The position numbers and the translations under genes were made by a program. A stretch of DNA of 64,000 nucleotides from Streptomyces sp. Go-475. GTDB taxonomy: Bacteria; Actinomycetota; Actinomycetes; Streptomycetales; Streptomycetaceae. Positions 52,691 to 61,777 of the stretch are shown here, piece by piece (the first letter of the stretch is position 1; each line of letters opens with the position of its first letter). The notes beneath the pieces were generated by a model. That model made no database searches, was not told the origin of the DNA, and saw only the letters and a list, made by a program, of their open reading frames with translations. The stretch covers positions 1,054,001 through 1,118,000 of the forward strand of contig NZ_CP026121.1 in assembly GCF_003330845.1 (NCBI RefSeq), given 5' to 3'.

Positions 52691-53173
52691 TCTGTCGTAC
52701 TTGACCCGGTTGATCTTCATCTGCTGCGGCTGTTGCAGAACGACGCCCGGGCGACCTACCGGGATCTCGCCGCGCAGGTCGGGGTGGCGCCGTCGACCTG
52801 TCTGGACCGGGTGGCCCGGCTGCGCCGCTCGGGGGTGATTCTCGGGCACCGGCTGGAGCTGGATCCGGCCAAGCTGGGGCGCGGTCTGGAGGCGCTGCTG
52901 TCGGTGCAGGTCAGGCCGCACCGGCGGGAGCTGGTCGGGCCGTTCGTGGAGCGGATCCGGGCACTGCCGGAGTCGCGGACGGTCTTCCATCTGACCGGTC
53001 CTGACGACTATCTGGTCCATGTCGCGGTCGCCGACATGGCCGACCTCCAGCGGCTCGTGCTGGACGAGTTCACCTCCCGGCGGGAGGTCGCCCGGGTGGA
53101 GACGCGGCTGATCTTCCAGCAGTGGGAGTGCGGGCCGCTGCTGCCGCCTTCGCCCTCGGCTCAATCCGCGTGA
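52682..53173 (+). CDS. Lrp/AsnC-family transcriptional regulator
   Basis: The 163-residue protein has an N-terminal HTH ('DLHLLRLLQNDARATYRDLAAQVGVAPSTCLDRVARLRRSGVI', ~11-53) and a C-terminal RAM/AsnC ligand domain (~70-150, 'HLTGPDDYLVHVAVADMADLQRLVLDEF'). It is divergent from a trans-sulfuration enzyme, 59 bp away. The pair is typical of Lrp regulators that sense an amino acid and control its metabolism. The start codon lies inside a 17-bp palindrome. Confidence 0.93.
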   Translation: MAESVVLDPVDLHLLRLLQNDARATYRDLAAQVGVAPSTCLDRVARLRRSGVILGHRLELDPAKLGRGLEALLSVQVRPHRRELVGPFVERIRALPESRTVFHLTGPDDYLVHVAVADMADLQRLVLDEFTSRREVARVETRLIFQQWECGPLLPPSPSAQSA

Positions 53174-53204
53174 CGCGCGCGGCCCGTCGTACGAGGATGG
53201 CCGC

Positions 53205-54896
53205 ATGTCTGAGATCAAGAGCCCGCTGCCCCGAGAGGTCGCCGACGCCTTCGTCGACGAGCTCGTCGCCCTCGACCCGATCACCGGCACGTACCTCGGC
53301 GTGAAGGAGAGTTCCAGCAGGCTGCCCGACACCTCGCCCGCGGGCCAGGAGGCGCTCGCGGAGCTGGCGCGCCGGACGCTGGCCCGGCTGGACGAGGCCG
53401 AGCGGCAGCCCGGCGCGGACAGTGACATCGAACGCCGCTGCGGCCGGCTGCTGCGCGAGCGGCTCACCGCCGAACTCGCCGTGCACGAGGCCGACGAGAG
53501 CCTGCGCTCCGTCAGCAACCTGAGCTCCATCGCGCACGCGGTCCGGCAGGTGTTCACGGTGACGCCGGCGCAGTCGGAGGAGGACTGGGCGGCGATCGCC
53601 GAGCGGCTGCGCGGGGTCCCGGCCGCGCTGGAGGGCTACCGGGAGTCCCTGGCGCTCGGCCTGGAGCGGAAGCTGTACGCCGGGCCCCGTGCGACGGCCA
53701 CGTTCGTGGAGCAGCTCGGCGAGTGGGCCGACGCGGACGGCCAGGGCCACGGCTGGTTCGAGCAGTACGCGGCGGCCGGTCCCGAGTCGCTGCGGACGGA
53801 GCTGGACGCGGCGGCCCGCGCGGCCACCGGGGCCGTGGTGGCGCTGCGGGACTGGATGCGGGACGTGTATGCGCCGGCGATCGAGGGCGCGCCGGACGTG
53901 GTGGGCCGGGAGCGGTACGCGCGCTGGGTGCGGTACTTCAACGGCACGGACCTCGACCTGGACGAGGCGTACGCCTACGGCTGGTCCGAGTACCACCGCC
54001 TCCTCGGCGAGATGAAGGCCGAGGCGGAGAAGATCCTGCCGGGCGCGGCCACGCCGTGGGTGGCGCTGGCGCACCTCGACGAGCACGGCACGCACATCGA
54101 GGGCGTCGACGAGGTGCGCGACTGGCTGCAGGGCCTGATGGACGAGGCGATGGACGCGCTCGACGGCACCCACTTCGACCTGGCCGAGCGGGTGCGCCGG
54201 GTGGAGTCGCGCATCGCGCCTCCGGGCAGCGCAGCGGCCCCGTACTACACGCCGCCGTCGGACGACTTCTCCCGCCCGGGCTGCACCTGGCTGCCGACCA
54301 TGGGCAAGGACCGCTTCCCGGTCTACGACCTGGTGTCGACCTGGTACCACGAGGGCGTGCCCGGCCACCACCTGCAGCTGGCCCAGTGGAAGCACGTGGC
54401 CGAGGACCTCTCCCGGTACCAGGCGAGCGTCGGCATGGTGAGCGCCAACGCCGAGGGCTGGGCGCTGTACGCGGAGCGGCTGATGGACGAACTGGGCTTC
54501 CTGACGGACCCCGAGCGCCGGCTCGGCTACCTGGACGCCCAGATGATGCGGGCCGTGCGGGTGATCATCGACATCGGCATGCACCTGGAGCTGACGATCC
54601 CGGACGACTCTCCCTTCCACCCCGGCGAGCGCTGGACGCCCGCGCTGGCGCAGGAGTTCTTCGACGCGCACAGCAGCCGGCCGTCGGACTTCGTGGAGAG
54701 CGAGCTGACCCGCTACCTGTCGATGCCGGGCCAGGCCATCGGGTACAAGCTCGGCGAGCGGGCCTGGCTGCTGGGCCGCGAGAAGGCCCGCGCCCGGCAC
54801 GGGGACGCCTTCGACCCGAAGGCCTGGCACATGGCGGCGCTGTCGCAGGGCTCCCTGGGCCTGGACGATCTGGTGGACGAGCTGTCCGCCCTCTGA
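53205..54896 (+). CDS. DUF885-family metallopeptidase-like protein
   Basis: The 563-residue protein is mostly helical and has the zinc motif 'HEGVPGHHLQ' (H382-H388) with a downstream 'NAEGWALYAERLM' glutamate. This is the DUF885 pattern related to M32-type carboxypeptidases. No signal peptide is seen, so it acts in the cytosol on peptides. It follows the Lrp gene by 31 bp. The three conserved ligands are present, so it is probably active; the substrate is unknown. Confidence 0.9.
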   Translation: MSEIKSPLPREVADAFVDELVALDPITGTYLGVKESSSRLPDTSPAGQEALAELARRTLARLDEAERQPGADSDIERRCGRLLRERLTAELAVHEADESLRSVSNLSSIAHAVRQVFTVTPAQSEEDWAAIAERLRGVPAALEGYRESLALGLERKLYAGPRATATFVEQLGEWADADGQGHGWFEQYAAAGPESLRTELDAAARAATGAVVALRDWMRDVYAPAIEGAPDVVGRERYARWVRYFNGTDLDLDEAYAYGWSEYHRLLGEMKAEAEKILPGAATPWVALAHLDEHGTHIEGVDEVRDWLQGLMDEAMDALDGTHFDLAERVRRVESRIAPPGSAAAPYYTPPSDDFSRPGCTWLPTMGKDRFPVYDLVSTWYHEGVPGHHLQLAQWKHVAEDLSRYQASVGMVSANAEGWALYAERLMDELGFLTDPERRLGYLDAQMMRAVRVIIDIGMHLELTIPDDSPFHPGERWTPALAQEFFDAHSSRPSDFVESELTRYLSMPGQAIGYKLGERAWLLGREKARARHGDAFDPKAWHMAALSQGSLGLDDLVDELSAL

Positions 54897-55739
54897 TCAG
54901 CGCCGGAAGCCGCCCTCGGAGTTGATGACCTCGCCGGTGATCCAGCCCGCCTCGTCGGTCGCGAGCCACGCGATGAGGCGGGCCGGGTCGTCGGGCATGC
55001 CCCAGCGTCCGCTGGGGAAGCCGGCGGCGACGGCCTCGTAGTCCGCGCCGGTCAGGTAGTCCGTGTCGACCGGGCCGGGGTTGACGGTGTTCACGGTGAT
55101 GCCCTGCTCGGCGAGCGCGGTCGACAGGGAGCGGGTGATCGAGGCGAGGGCGCCCTTCTGGAGGGCGTAGGCCATCTCGCCGGGCATGCCGCTCGCGATG
55201 TCCTGGCCGGAGGTCATCATCACGACGCGCCCTCCGGGGCCGGCGGGCCGCAGCCGGGCGTGAGCCTGGATCAGCAGCACGACCGACCGGGTGTCGACCG
55301 CCCAGTGCCGGTCGAGCATCGTGGCGTCGATCTCGTCGAGGGTGCCGTCGAAGCCGCTCTGCGCGTGGTTGGCGACGAGGATGTCGAGGCGTCCGCCGAG
55401 CGCGTCGGCGGCCCTGGCGACGAGTTCGGCGGGCACGGCCGGATCGGCCAGGTCGCCGGGGCCGGCGACGACCCGGGCCCCGGGGTCGCCGAGCGCGTCG
55501 CGCACCGACGCGAGGACGTCCTCCGGGCGGTCCGCGCCCCAGGGCTGGTCGGCGTCGTGCGGCACGTGATGGTGCAGGTAGACGCTCGCCCCGTAGGCGG
55601 CGAGCCGCCGGGCCACGGCGTGGCCGATACCGGCGCGCCGGCTGGCACCGGTGACGAGGGCCGTCCGGCCGCGCAGGGGCAGGGGATCGCGGCGCAGTTC
55701 TGCGGGGGTGGGGTGGGGAAGTCGAGGCATACGGATCAT
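54897..55739 (-). CDS. Short-chain dehydrogenase/reductase (SDR)
   Basis: The 280-residue protein has the cofactor motif 'TGASRRAGIGHAVARRL' (~32-48), 'NHAQSGFDG', the catalytic Ser in 'MMTSGQDIASG', 'YALQKGALASITRSL' (YxxxK) and 'VNTVNPGPVDTDYL'. It is an NAD(P)-dependent oxidoreductase of unknown substrate. The ATG at 55739 is preferred; a second ATG at 55730 would drop three residues. Its end abuts the stop of the convergent DUF885 gene. Confidence 0.93.
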   Translation of the reverse strand: MIRMPRLPHPTPAELRRDPLPLRGRTALVTGASRRAGIGHAVARRLAAYGASVYLHHHVPHDADQPWGADRPEDVLASVRDALGDPGARVVAGPGDLADPAVPAELVARAADALGGRLDILVANHAQSGFDGTLDEIDATMLDRHWAVDTRSVVLLIQAHARLRPAGPGGRVVMMTSGQDIASGMPGEMAYALQKGALASITRSLSTALAEQGITVNTVNPGPVDTDYLTGADYEAVAAGFPSGRWGMPDDPARLIAWLATDEAGWITGEVINSEGGFRR

Positions 55740-55845
55740 GGTGGTCCGGGCCTCATGGGGGACGCACGCGAATATCGCCCTCCAGGGGCCCGGGCGTGAC
55801 CAGCGGCCGGAAACCCGCAGCCGCCGGACAGCGGGCAGCCCACCG

Positions 55846-56364
55846 TCACCTGGGCGCCAGCAGCCGGAGCCGCACCAGGTCCAGCCAGGTCTCCGGCCCG
55901 GGCTGGACCCGGGCCGCCCGCACCTCGTAGCGCCCGGGCTCCAGGGCCACGCGCACGCCCTCGCTCCCCGAAGGGCCGGACCCGGGCCACGCCGCGTCGA
56001 AGAGGAGCACGGATCCGGGCACCTCCCAGTGCACCTCCGGCTCCCATTCGGCCGTGTCGACGGCCGACGGCACGCTCGCCAGCAGCTCGTCCTCGGAGTT
56101 GCCGGCGCGCCACCGGACGAACATCGCGTGGTCGGGCAGATAGGCCGTCGAGGCGGGTTCGTCACCCAGGACCAGTGCCGTGCAGTCGCCGACCGGGAGG
56201 AGTCCGACGTGTCCGTCCACCTCACAGGCCCGGTCGTAGTCCGACGCCGTCTCCTCGCCGTCGGCGCCCGCCCAGAACGGCAGGACGGTCTCGGGTACCG
56301 CTATCAGCGGCCCGCCGCCCGACTCCACCCACTCCACGACGCCCGGCTCCGCGTATCGCACCAT
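55846..56364 (-). CDS. Imm21-like immunity-family protein
   Basis: The 172-residue acidic protein contains 'WVESGGGPLIAVPETVLPFWAG', 'SDYDRACEVDGHVGLLPVGD', 'ALVLGDEPASTAYLPDHAMFVRW' and 'WEVPGSVLLFDAAWPG', a pattern I associate with the Imm21 family. Such proteins usually protect against a polymorphic toxin encoded beside them. No toxin gene or secretion gene lies here, so it is an orphan or has a different role. ATG 56364 is chosen by homology. Confidence 0.65.
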   Translation of the reverse strand: MVRYAEPGVVEWVESGGGPLIAVPETVLPFWAGADGEETASDYDRACEVDGHVGLLPVGDCTALVLGDEPASTAYLPDHAMFVRWRAGNSEDELLASVPSAVDTAEWEPEVHWEVPGSVLLFDAAWPGSGPSGSEGVRVALEPGRYEVRAARVQPGPETWLDLVRLRLLAPR

Positions 56365-56409
56365 GGCGCAAGAACCTACAGGGTCAACTCGCGGCAAAAG
56401 ATCGGGGGT

Positions 56410-56883
56410 TCAGCAGCCGCAGTCGGCGGCGTCCACGGGAGCCGTCAGCGGATCCGGGGCCCGTCGCTCCCGGCCCCGCCACGTCTCGAACTCGAGGCCC
56501 TCGCGCACCCAGTACTCGAAGCCGCCGAGCATCTCCTTGACGTGGTAGCCGAGTTCCGCGAGGGCCAGGGCGGCGCGGGCGGCGCCGTTGCAGCCGGGTC
56601 CCCAGCAGTACGTCACCACCGGCACCGACCGGTCCAGGAGCTGCCCGGCCTGCTCGGTCACGAGCGCGGTGGGCAGGTGGAGCGCGCCGGGGACGTGGCC
56701 CTGGTCCCAGGCCTCGGTGGAGCGGGAGTCGACGAGGACGAAGCCGGGATCGCCGCCCGCGGCGAGTGCGGCCGCGACGTCGGACACGTCGGTGTGGAAG
56801 GCGAGACCGGCGCGGAAGTGGGCGGCGGCCTCGGCCGGGGCGGCGGGGGCGACGCGCAGCACGGGGTTCACGGTGGTGGTCAT
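56410..56883 (-). CDS. Rhodanese-domain protein (sulfurtransferase-like)
   Basis: The 157-residue single-domain rhodanese has 'VDSRSTEAWDQGHVPGALHLPTALV' and the active-site loop 'TYCWGPGCNGAARAALALAELGYHVKEMLGG' with the nucleophilic Cys. The C-terminus 'DAADCGC' has two further cysteines that may bind metal or carry sulfur. It is divergent from an Lrp-type gene 93 bp away that may regulate it. It probably transfers sulfane sulfur. Confidence 0.9.
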   Translation of the reverse strand: MTTTVNPVLRVAPAAPAEAAAHFRAGLAFHTDVSDVAAALAAGGDPGFVLVDSRSTEAWDQGHVPGALHLPTALVTEQAGQLLDRSVPVVTYCWGPGCNGAARAALALAELGYHVKEMLGGFEYWVREGLEFETWRGRERRAPDPLTAPVDAADCGC

Positions 56884-56976
56884 GCCGAAAAGCTACGGCG
56901 CCGACCCGCCCTCCTGAAGTGGCGTTCCCCGGCGTTCTGCTTGATCCGCCGGGGATTCTCCTGCTATTCCTCGGTG

Positions 56977-57423
56977 ATGACCGAGTATTCCCCGGACGCC
57001 ACCGACTGGCGCATCCTCGACGTCCTCCAGCGGGAGGGCCGGGCGAGTTTCGCCGAGCTGGCCCGGGCCGTCTCCATGTCGGCGAGCGCGGTCACCGAAC
57101 GGGTGCGGCGCATGGAGGAGGCCGGGGTCATCCAGGGCTACGCGGCGGTGGTCGACCCGGAGCGCCTCGGGCTGCCGATCCTCGCGTTCGTCCGGCTGCG
57201 GTACCCGAACGGCAACTACAAGCCCTTCCACGACCTCGTCGCCGTCACGCCCGAGATCCTGGAGGCGCACCACGTCACGGGCGACGACTGCTTCGTCATC
57301 AAGGTGACGGCCCGCTCGATGCGGCACCTGGAGGAGGTGGCGGGGCGGATCGGGGCGCTGGGCTCGGTCACCACGAGCGTGGTGTACTCCTCGCCCCTCC
57401 CCCGCCGCCCCCTCGGCCGCTGA
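56977..57423 (+). CDS. Lrp/AsnC-family transcriptional regulator
   Basis: The 148-residue protein has an HTH ('WRILDVLQREGRASFAELARAVSMSASAVTERVRRMEEAGVIQGY', ~10-55) and a RAM domain (~65-140, 'HHVTGDDCFVIKVTARSMRHLEEV'). The ATG at 56977 begins the conserved part; an in-frame GTG lies one codon earlier. It is divergent from the rhodanese gene and convergent with sbcC, whose stop is 1 bp away. Confidence 0.93.
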   Translation: MTEYSPDATDWRILDVLQREGRASFAELARAVSMSASAVTERVRRMEEAGVIQGYAAVVDPERLGLPILAFVRLRYPNGNYKPFHDLVAVTPEILEAHHVTGDDCFVIKVTARSMRHLEEVAGRIGALGSVTTSVVYSSPLPRRPLGR

Positions 57424-57424
57424 C

Positions 57425-60421
57425 TCAGCCGGTGCCGCGCTGCCGGAGCACCGATCCCGACCTGCCCTTGACGACCTCCAGCTGGGCGTGGATCCGCCGC
57501 CGCAGGTCGGGCACGTGGCTGACGATGCCGACGCTGCGGTCCCGTTCGCGCAGGGAGTCGAGGACGTCGAGGACCTCGTCGAGGGTCTGGTCGTCGAGGC
57601 TGCCGAAGCCCTCGTCGATGAAGAGGGTGTCCAGCCGCACCCCTCCCGCCTCGTCCGTGACGACGTCGGCGAGGCCGAGGGCGAGGGCGAGGGAGGCGAA
57701 GAACGTCTCGCCGCCGGACAGCGTCGCCGTGTCGCGTTCGCGGCCGGTCCAGGCGTCGACGACGTGCAGTCCGAGCCCGCTGCGGCCGCGTCCGGTGCGG
57801 TCGTCGGAGTGGACGAGGGTGTAGCGGCCGGACGACATGCGCCGCAGCCGTACCGTCGCGGCGGCGGCGACCTGCTCCAGCCGGGCGGCCAGCACGTACG
57901 ACTCCAGGCGCATCCGGCGTTCGTTGTCCGCGGAGGTGCCGGCGGTGAGTCCGGCCAGGCGGGCGACCCGGTCGTGCTCCTCGCGCAGCGGGGCGAGCCG
58001 GCGCACGGCGGCGGCCGCCCGGGCGGACAGCCGGTCGAGTTCGGCGCAGCGCCGCCCGGCGGCGTCGTGGGCGGAGGCGGCGTCGCGCAGCCGGCGGGCC
58101 GCGTCGTCGGCCGCCTGCCGGGCGGAGTCGACATCGGCGGGCAGCTCCCGGGCGGCGGCCGCGGTGTCGGCCTCGGCGAGGACGGCCCGTACGGCGGCCT
58201 CCTCGCTCTGCCAGGCGTCCAGCCGTCGTTGCAGCTCCCGGTGGGCGGCGGCGTCGAGGAGGGCGGCGGCCGCGGCCCGCGGGGTGTCGAAACCGGCGCG
58301 GAAGGCGGCGTCGGCGAGCCGGGCGTCGGCGTCCTTGAGCCGCTGCGCCGCGTCCTCGGCGGCACGGGCGGCGTCGGCGGCCTCCGTGAGCAGCGCGGCC
58401 TGCCGCTGCAGTTGCGCGGCCCGCGCGGCGACGCTGTCCAGGGCGCCCCGCGCCCGGTCCAGTTCCTCTTCCAGGGCGGCCCGTTCGCGGTCCAGCCGCT
58501 CCCGGTGACCGACCCGGGAGGCGGCCCGCACGGCGGCCTCCTGCCGGGCAGCGACGCGCCGTTCGTGCTCGTGCCCGGCCTGCCGCAGCCGCTCCTGCGC
58601 GGAGTGCAGCTCGGCGGCGGCGCCGCGGGCGTGCGCGTACCGCTGCTCCAGTTCCTCGGCCTCGGCGGCGAGCCGGTCGGTGGGGGTGTCACCGGCCTCG
58701 GCGGTGGCGGCCGCCAGCGCCTCCCGTACGACGCCGAGGCGCCGCTCGGACTCGGCGCGCTGTTCGTCGGCCCGCTGGTAGGCGGCGAGGGCCTGTTCCT
58801 CGGCCTCGCGGTCGACGTGCCCGGCGACCTTGCGGGCGGGTGCCGGGTGTTCGGTGGCGCCGCAGACGGCGCAGGGCTCGCCGTCGGTGAGGTGCGCGGC
58901 CAGCTCGGCGGCGATGCCGGTCAGGCGCTGTTCCTTGAGGTCGAGCCAGTGCTGCTTGGCGCGCAGGGCCTGTTCCCGCGCGGTGCTGACCTGGTCGACG
59001 GCCTCGTTGGTGTCCTCGGCGAGCTGGTCGCGCAGCCGGGCCGCCTTGAGCCGCTGCTGGGCGGGCTCGCGTTGCACGGCGAGCTGCTCGGCCAGGGAGG
59101 CGGCCTGCTGCGCGGAGTCGACCCGGGCCTGGAGGGCGGTGCGTGTCTCCTCCCAGCCGTCGAGCCAGGCCTCGGCCTCGTGCAGGAGGTCGGCGTCGGC
59201 GCGCTCCTGGCGGTCCAGGCCGGCGCGCTCGTCGAGGAGTTCGGCCAGTCGCCGTTCGGCGCGGCGGGCCGAGTCCAGTCCGCCCAGTTCCTCGGCGGCG
59301 CGGCGTGCGGCGGTCGCGAGTCCGGCCGCGCCCGCGTCGGCGAAGCTCTCGGGCAGCAGGGCACGCGCGCGTGCCTCGGCCGCGGCCGTGCGCCGGTGTT
59401 CGGCGTCGGCGGACTCGCGCAGGTCCAGGGCGGGCGCGACCGCCTCGGCCTTGCGGGCCCGCTCCATGAGGGCCTGCGCCTCCCGGTACGCCTCGGCTCC
59501 CTCCTCCAGCCGCGCGGCCCGCTCCCGCGCCTCGGTGAACCGCCGCTGCAGCCGGGCGAGTTCGCGTACGTCGTCCAGGGCGCGGGCGGCCGCGGCGTGC
59601 GCGGACTCGGCGGCGGCGAGCCCGCACTCGGCGACGGTGAGCTGTTCCCGGGCGGTGCTGCGGGCGACGGCGGCCGCGCTCAGCACGGCATCGGCGAGAC
59701 CGGGTTCGCCCGGGGCGAGGTCCGGCAGCTCCATGGCGTCGCCGGCGGCCTGCTGCATGCGGTGGGCGTCGGCCAGCAACTCGGCGTCGCCGTCCCGCAC
59801 CTGGGCCTCGGTGGCGCGGCGGCGCTCGGCGAGGCGCTTCTCGACGTCGGCGAAACGGCGGGTGTCGAACAGGCGGCCGAGCAGCTTGCCGCGGGCCTCG
59901 GCGTCGGCGCGCAGGAACCGGGCGAAGTCGCCCTGCGGCAGCAGCACGACCTGGCAGAACTGCTCCCGGCTCATGCCCAGCAGCTGGGTGATCTCCTCGC
60001 CGATCTCCTGGTGGGAACGGCTGAGGTCCTTCCAGGTGCCGACCGTCGCGTCGTAGGCGCGCAGCCAGGTCTGCGCCTTGTCCAGGGTCGTGCCCGTCCC
60101 GCGCTTCTTGGGGCGCTCCCAGGGCGGCTGCCGGGTGATCTCCAGCCGCCGCCCGGCGACGGTGAGTTCCAGGGTGACCTCGGTGCGGGTCGCGGGGTCG
60201 GCGTGGTCGCTGCGCAGTGTCGCGCCCTGTCCGCCGCTCTGCCGGGCGCCGGGCACCGAACCGTACAGGGCGTAGCAGACGGCGTCGAGGACGGAGGTCT
60301 TGCCGGCGCCGGTGGGGCCGTGCAGCAGGAACAGCCCGGCCGCCGACAGCTCGTCGAAGTCGACGCTCTGGGTGCCGCCGAAGGGCCCGAAGGCGGTGAG
60401 CGTGAGCCGGTGGAGCCTCAC
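57425..60421 (-). CDS. sbcC: DNA double-strand-break repair ATPase SbcC
   Basis: The 998-residue SMC-like ATPase has Walker A 'GPTGAGKTSVLDAVCYALYG' (~34-53), 'VVLLPQGDFARFL', long coiled coils, the Zn-hook 'CAVC' (~517-520), the ABC signature 'TLSGGETFFASLALALGLADVV' and Walker B 'LDTLFIDEGFGSLD'. With SbcD it forms the MR-type nuclease complex that processes DNA hairpins and blocked ends. GTG 60421 overlaps the sbcD stop by 4 bases (GTGA). It is full length for an actinobacterial SbcC. Confidence 0.95.
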   Translation of the reverse strand: MRLHRLTLTAFGPFGGTQSVDFDELSAAGLFLLHGPTGAGKTSVLDAVCYALYGSVPGARQSGGQGATLRSDHADPATRTEVTLELTVAGRRLEITRQPPWERPKKRGTGTTLDKAQTWLRAYDATVGTWKDLSRSHQEIGEEITQLLGMSREQFCQVVLLPQGDFARFLRADAEARGKLLGRLFDTRRFADVEKRLAERRRATEAQVRDGDAELLADAHRMQQAAGDAMELPDLAPGEPGLADAVLSAAAVARSTAREQLTVAECGLAAAESAHAAAARALDDVRELARLQRRFTEARERAARLEEGAEAYREAQALMERARKAEAVAPALDLRESADAEHRRTAAAEARARALLPESFADAGAAGLATAARRAAEELGGLDSARRAERRLAELLDERAGLDRQERADADLLHEAEAWLDGWEETRTALQARVDSAQQAASLAEQLAVQREPAQQRLKAARLRDQLAEDTNEAVDQVSTAREQALRAKQHWLDLKEQRLTGIAAELAAHLTDGEPCAVCGATEHPAPARKVAGHVDREAEEQALAAYQRADEQRAESERRLGVVREALAAATAEAGDTPTDRLAAEAEELEQRYAHARGAAAELHSAQERLRQAGHEHERRVAARQEAAVRAASRVGHRERLDRERAALEEELDRARGALDSVAARAAQLQRQAALLTEAADAARAAEDAAQRLKDADARLADAAFRAGFDTPRAAAAALLDAAAHRELQRRLDAWQSEEAAVRAVLAEADTAAAARELPADVDSARQAADDAARRLRDAASAHDAAGRRCAELDRLSARAAAAVRRLAPLREEHDRVARLAGLTAGTSADNERRMRLESYVLAARLEQVAAAATVRLRRMSSGRYTLVHSDDRTGRGRSGLGLHVVDAWTGRERDTATLSGGETFFASLALALGLADVVTDEAGGVRLDTLFIDEGFGSLDDQTLDEVLDVLDSLRERDRSVGIVSHVPDLRRRIHAQLEVVKGRSGSVLRQRGTG

Positions 60422-61581
60422 CGGGCCACCTCCCGCACCGTCTCGTCGGCCCGCACGGCGTCGAACGCGTCCCGCAGCACGCCCTGTTCGCGCGCGTCGG
60501 GCCCGGCGCCGCGCACATGGGCGACGAAGTCCTCCGCGATCTGCTGGTCGCTGCGCCCGGCGAGGCGGCGGGCGTACGACACCTCGGTCTCCTCCCGGTC
60601 CCGGTCCGGGTCGAAGAGGAGGCTGAGCGTGTGCGGGAAGCGCTCGGTGAGCCGGGCCATCGGGTCGGCCGGGCGGACCGGGTCGGTGAGCGTCGCCTCG
60701 ACCCACGCCTCCTCGTGCCGGGCCAGCTCCGGGTCGGCGAGCAGGTCCTCCAGCGTGCCGCGGATCCGGGCCAGGGGGCGCGGCACCGGGCAGTCGACGC
60801 GCTCGGCGTCGATCGAGCCGTCGGCGGCCAGGTCGACGAGCCACATGCTCTTGCGGTGGGCGGCCTCGGAGAAGGAGTAGGGCAGGGGGGAGCCGGAGTA
60901 GCGGACGCGGTCGGTGAGGGTCTGGCAGCCGTGCAGATGCCCGAGCGCCACGTAGTCGACGCCGTCGAACACGCCGGCGGGGACCGCGGCGACGCCGCCG
61001 ACGGTGATGTCCCGCTCGCTGTCGCTGGGTTCGCCGCCGGTGACGAAGGCGTGCGCGAGGACGACGGAGCGCGTGCCGGGCGCGCGGGTGGCGAGGTCGG
61101 CGCGGACCCGGTCCATGGCGGCCGCGAGCACGGCCTCGTGCCCGGGCTTCTCCACCCCGAACTCGTCCTTCACCAGGGCGGGTTCGAGGTAGGGCAGGCC
61201 GTAGAAGGCGACGTCGCCGTGCTTGTCAGCCAGTACCACGGGCGTGCCGGCCGCCGAGGGCTCGGTCCGCAGGTGGATGCCGGCCCGGCCGATCAGGCCC
61301 GCTCCGACGCCGAGACGGCGGGCCGAGTCGTGGTTCCCGGAGATCATGACGGTGGGCACACCGAGGTCGGCGAGGCGGTGCAGGGCGTCGTCGAACAGCT
61401 CGACCGCGGCGAGCGGCGGCACCGCCCGGTCGTACACGTCCCCGGACACGACGACCGCGTCCACGGCCCGCTCTCGCACGGTGGCGACGAGGTGGGTGAT
61501 GAACTCGGCCTGGGCGCCGAGCATATTGACCCGGTGGAACGCCCGGCCGAGATGCCAGTCGGAAGTGTGCAGGAGTCTCAT
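60418..61581 (-). CDS. sbcD: DNA repair exonuclease subunit SbcD
   Basis: The 387-residue Mre11-type nuclease has metal motifs 'TSDWHLGR' (D8, H10), 'VVVSGDVYDR', 'MISGNHDS', 'LAHAFVTGG' and 'ALGHLHGCQ'. The Mn-dependent nuclease acts with SbcC. The ATG at 61581 begins the conserved start; a longer frame to 61668 is not conserved. The sbcDC order with GTGA coupling is typical. Confidence 0.95.
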   Translation of the reverse strand: MRLLHTSDWHLGRAFHRVNMLGAQAEFITHLVATVRERAVDAVVVSGDVYDRAVPPLAAVELFDDALHRLADLGVPTVMISGNHDSARRLGVGAGLIGRAGIHLRTEPSAAGTPVVLADKHGDVAFYGLPYLEPALVKDEFGVEKPGHEAVLAAAMDRVRADLATRAPGTRSVVLAHAFVTGGEPSDSERDITVGGVAAVPAGVFDGVDYVALGHLHGCQTLTDRVRYSGSPLPYSFSEAAHRKSMWLVDLAADGSIDAERVDCPVPRPLARIRGTLEDLLADPELARHEEAWVEATLTDPVRPADPMARLTERFPHTLSLLFDPDRDREETEVSYARRLAGRSDQQIAEDFVAHVRGAGPDAREQGVLRDAFDAVRADETVREVAR

Positions 61582-61719
61582 CAAACCGCACTGCCCCGCA
61601 CGTCTGCCCCCACTGCGCCTCCAGAACCAGCACGAACCCACACGGGGCCCGCTCTCCACGCCTGCCACGCTAACGCATGGCGGCCCCTGGCCCGGCCGAG
61701 GCTGCCGGACCCGGACTCT

Positions 61720-61740
61720 TAATAATGGATCCCATTTTCA
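61720..61740. promoter_or_regulatory. AT-rich 21-bp imperfect palindrome over a promoter
   Basis: On the minus strand this reads TGAAAATGG-GAT-CCATTATTA, with 7 of 9 arm positions matching. It stands out in GC-rich DNA between sbcD and the methyltransferase gene. TATAGA at 61741-61746 next to it could be the -10 box of the methyltransferase, so the palindrome would cover the -35 to -15 region. Confidence 0.5.
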
Positions 61741-61777
61741 TATAGAGTCATGGACCCACCCACGAGGAGGTCGCCCC

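Noticed and set aside
57488..60880. Very long plus-strand frame opposite sbcC
   Set aside because: It mirrors sbcC codon bias and gives a Gly/Leu/Val-rich product without motifs. SbcC on the minus strand has Walker A, Walker B and the Zn-hook.
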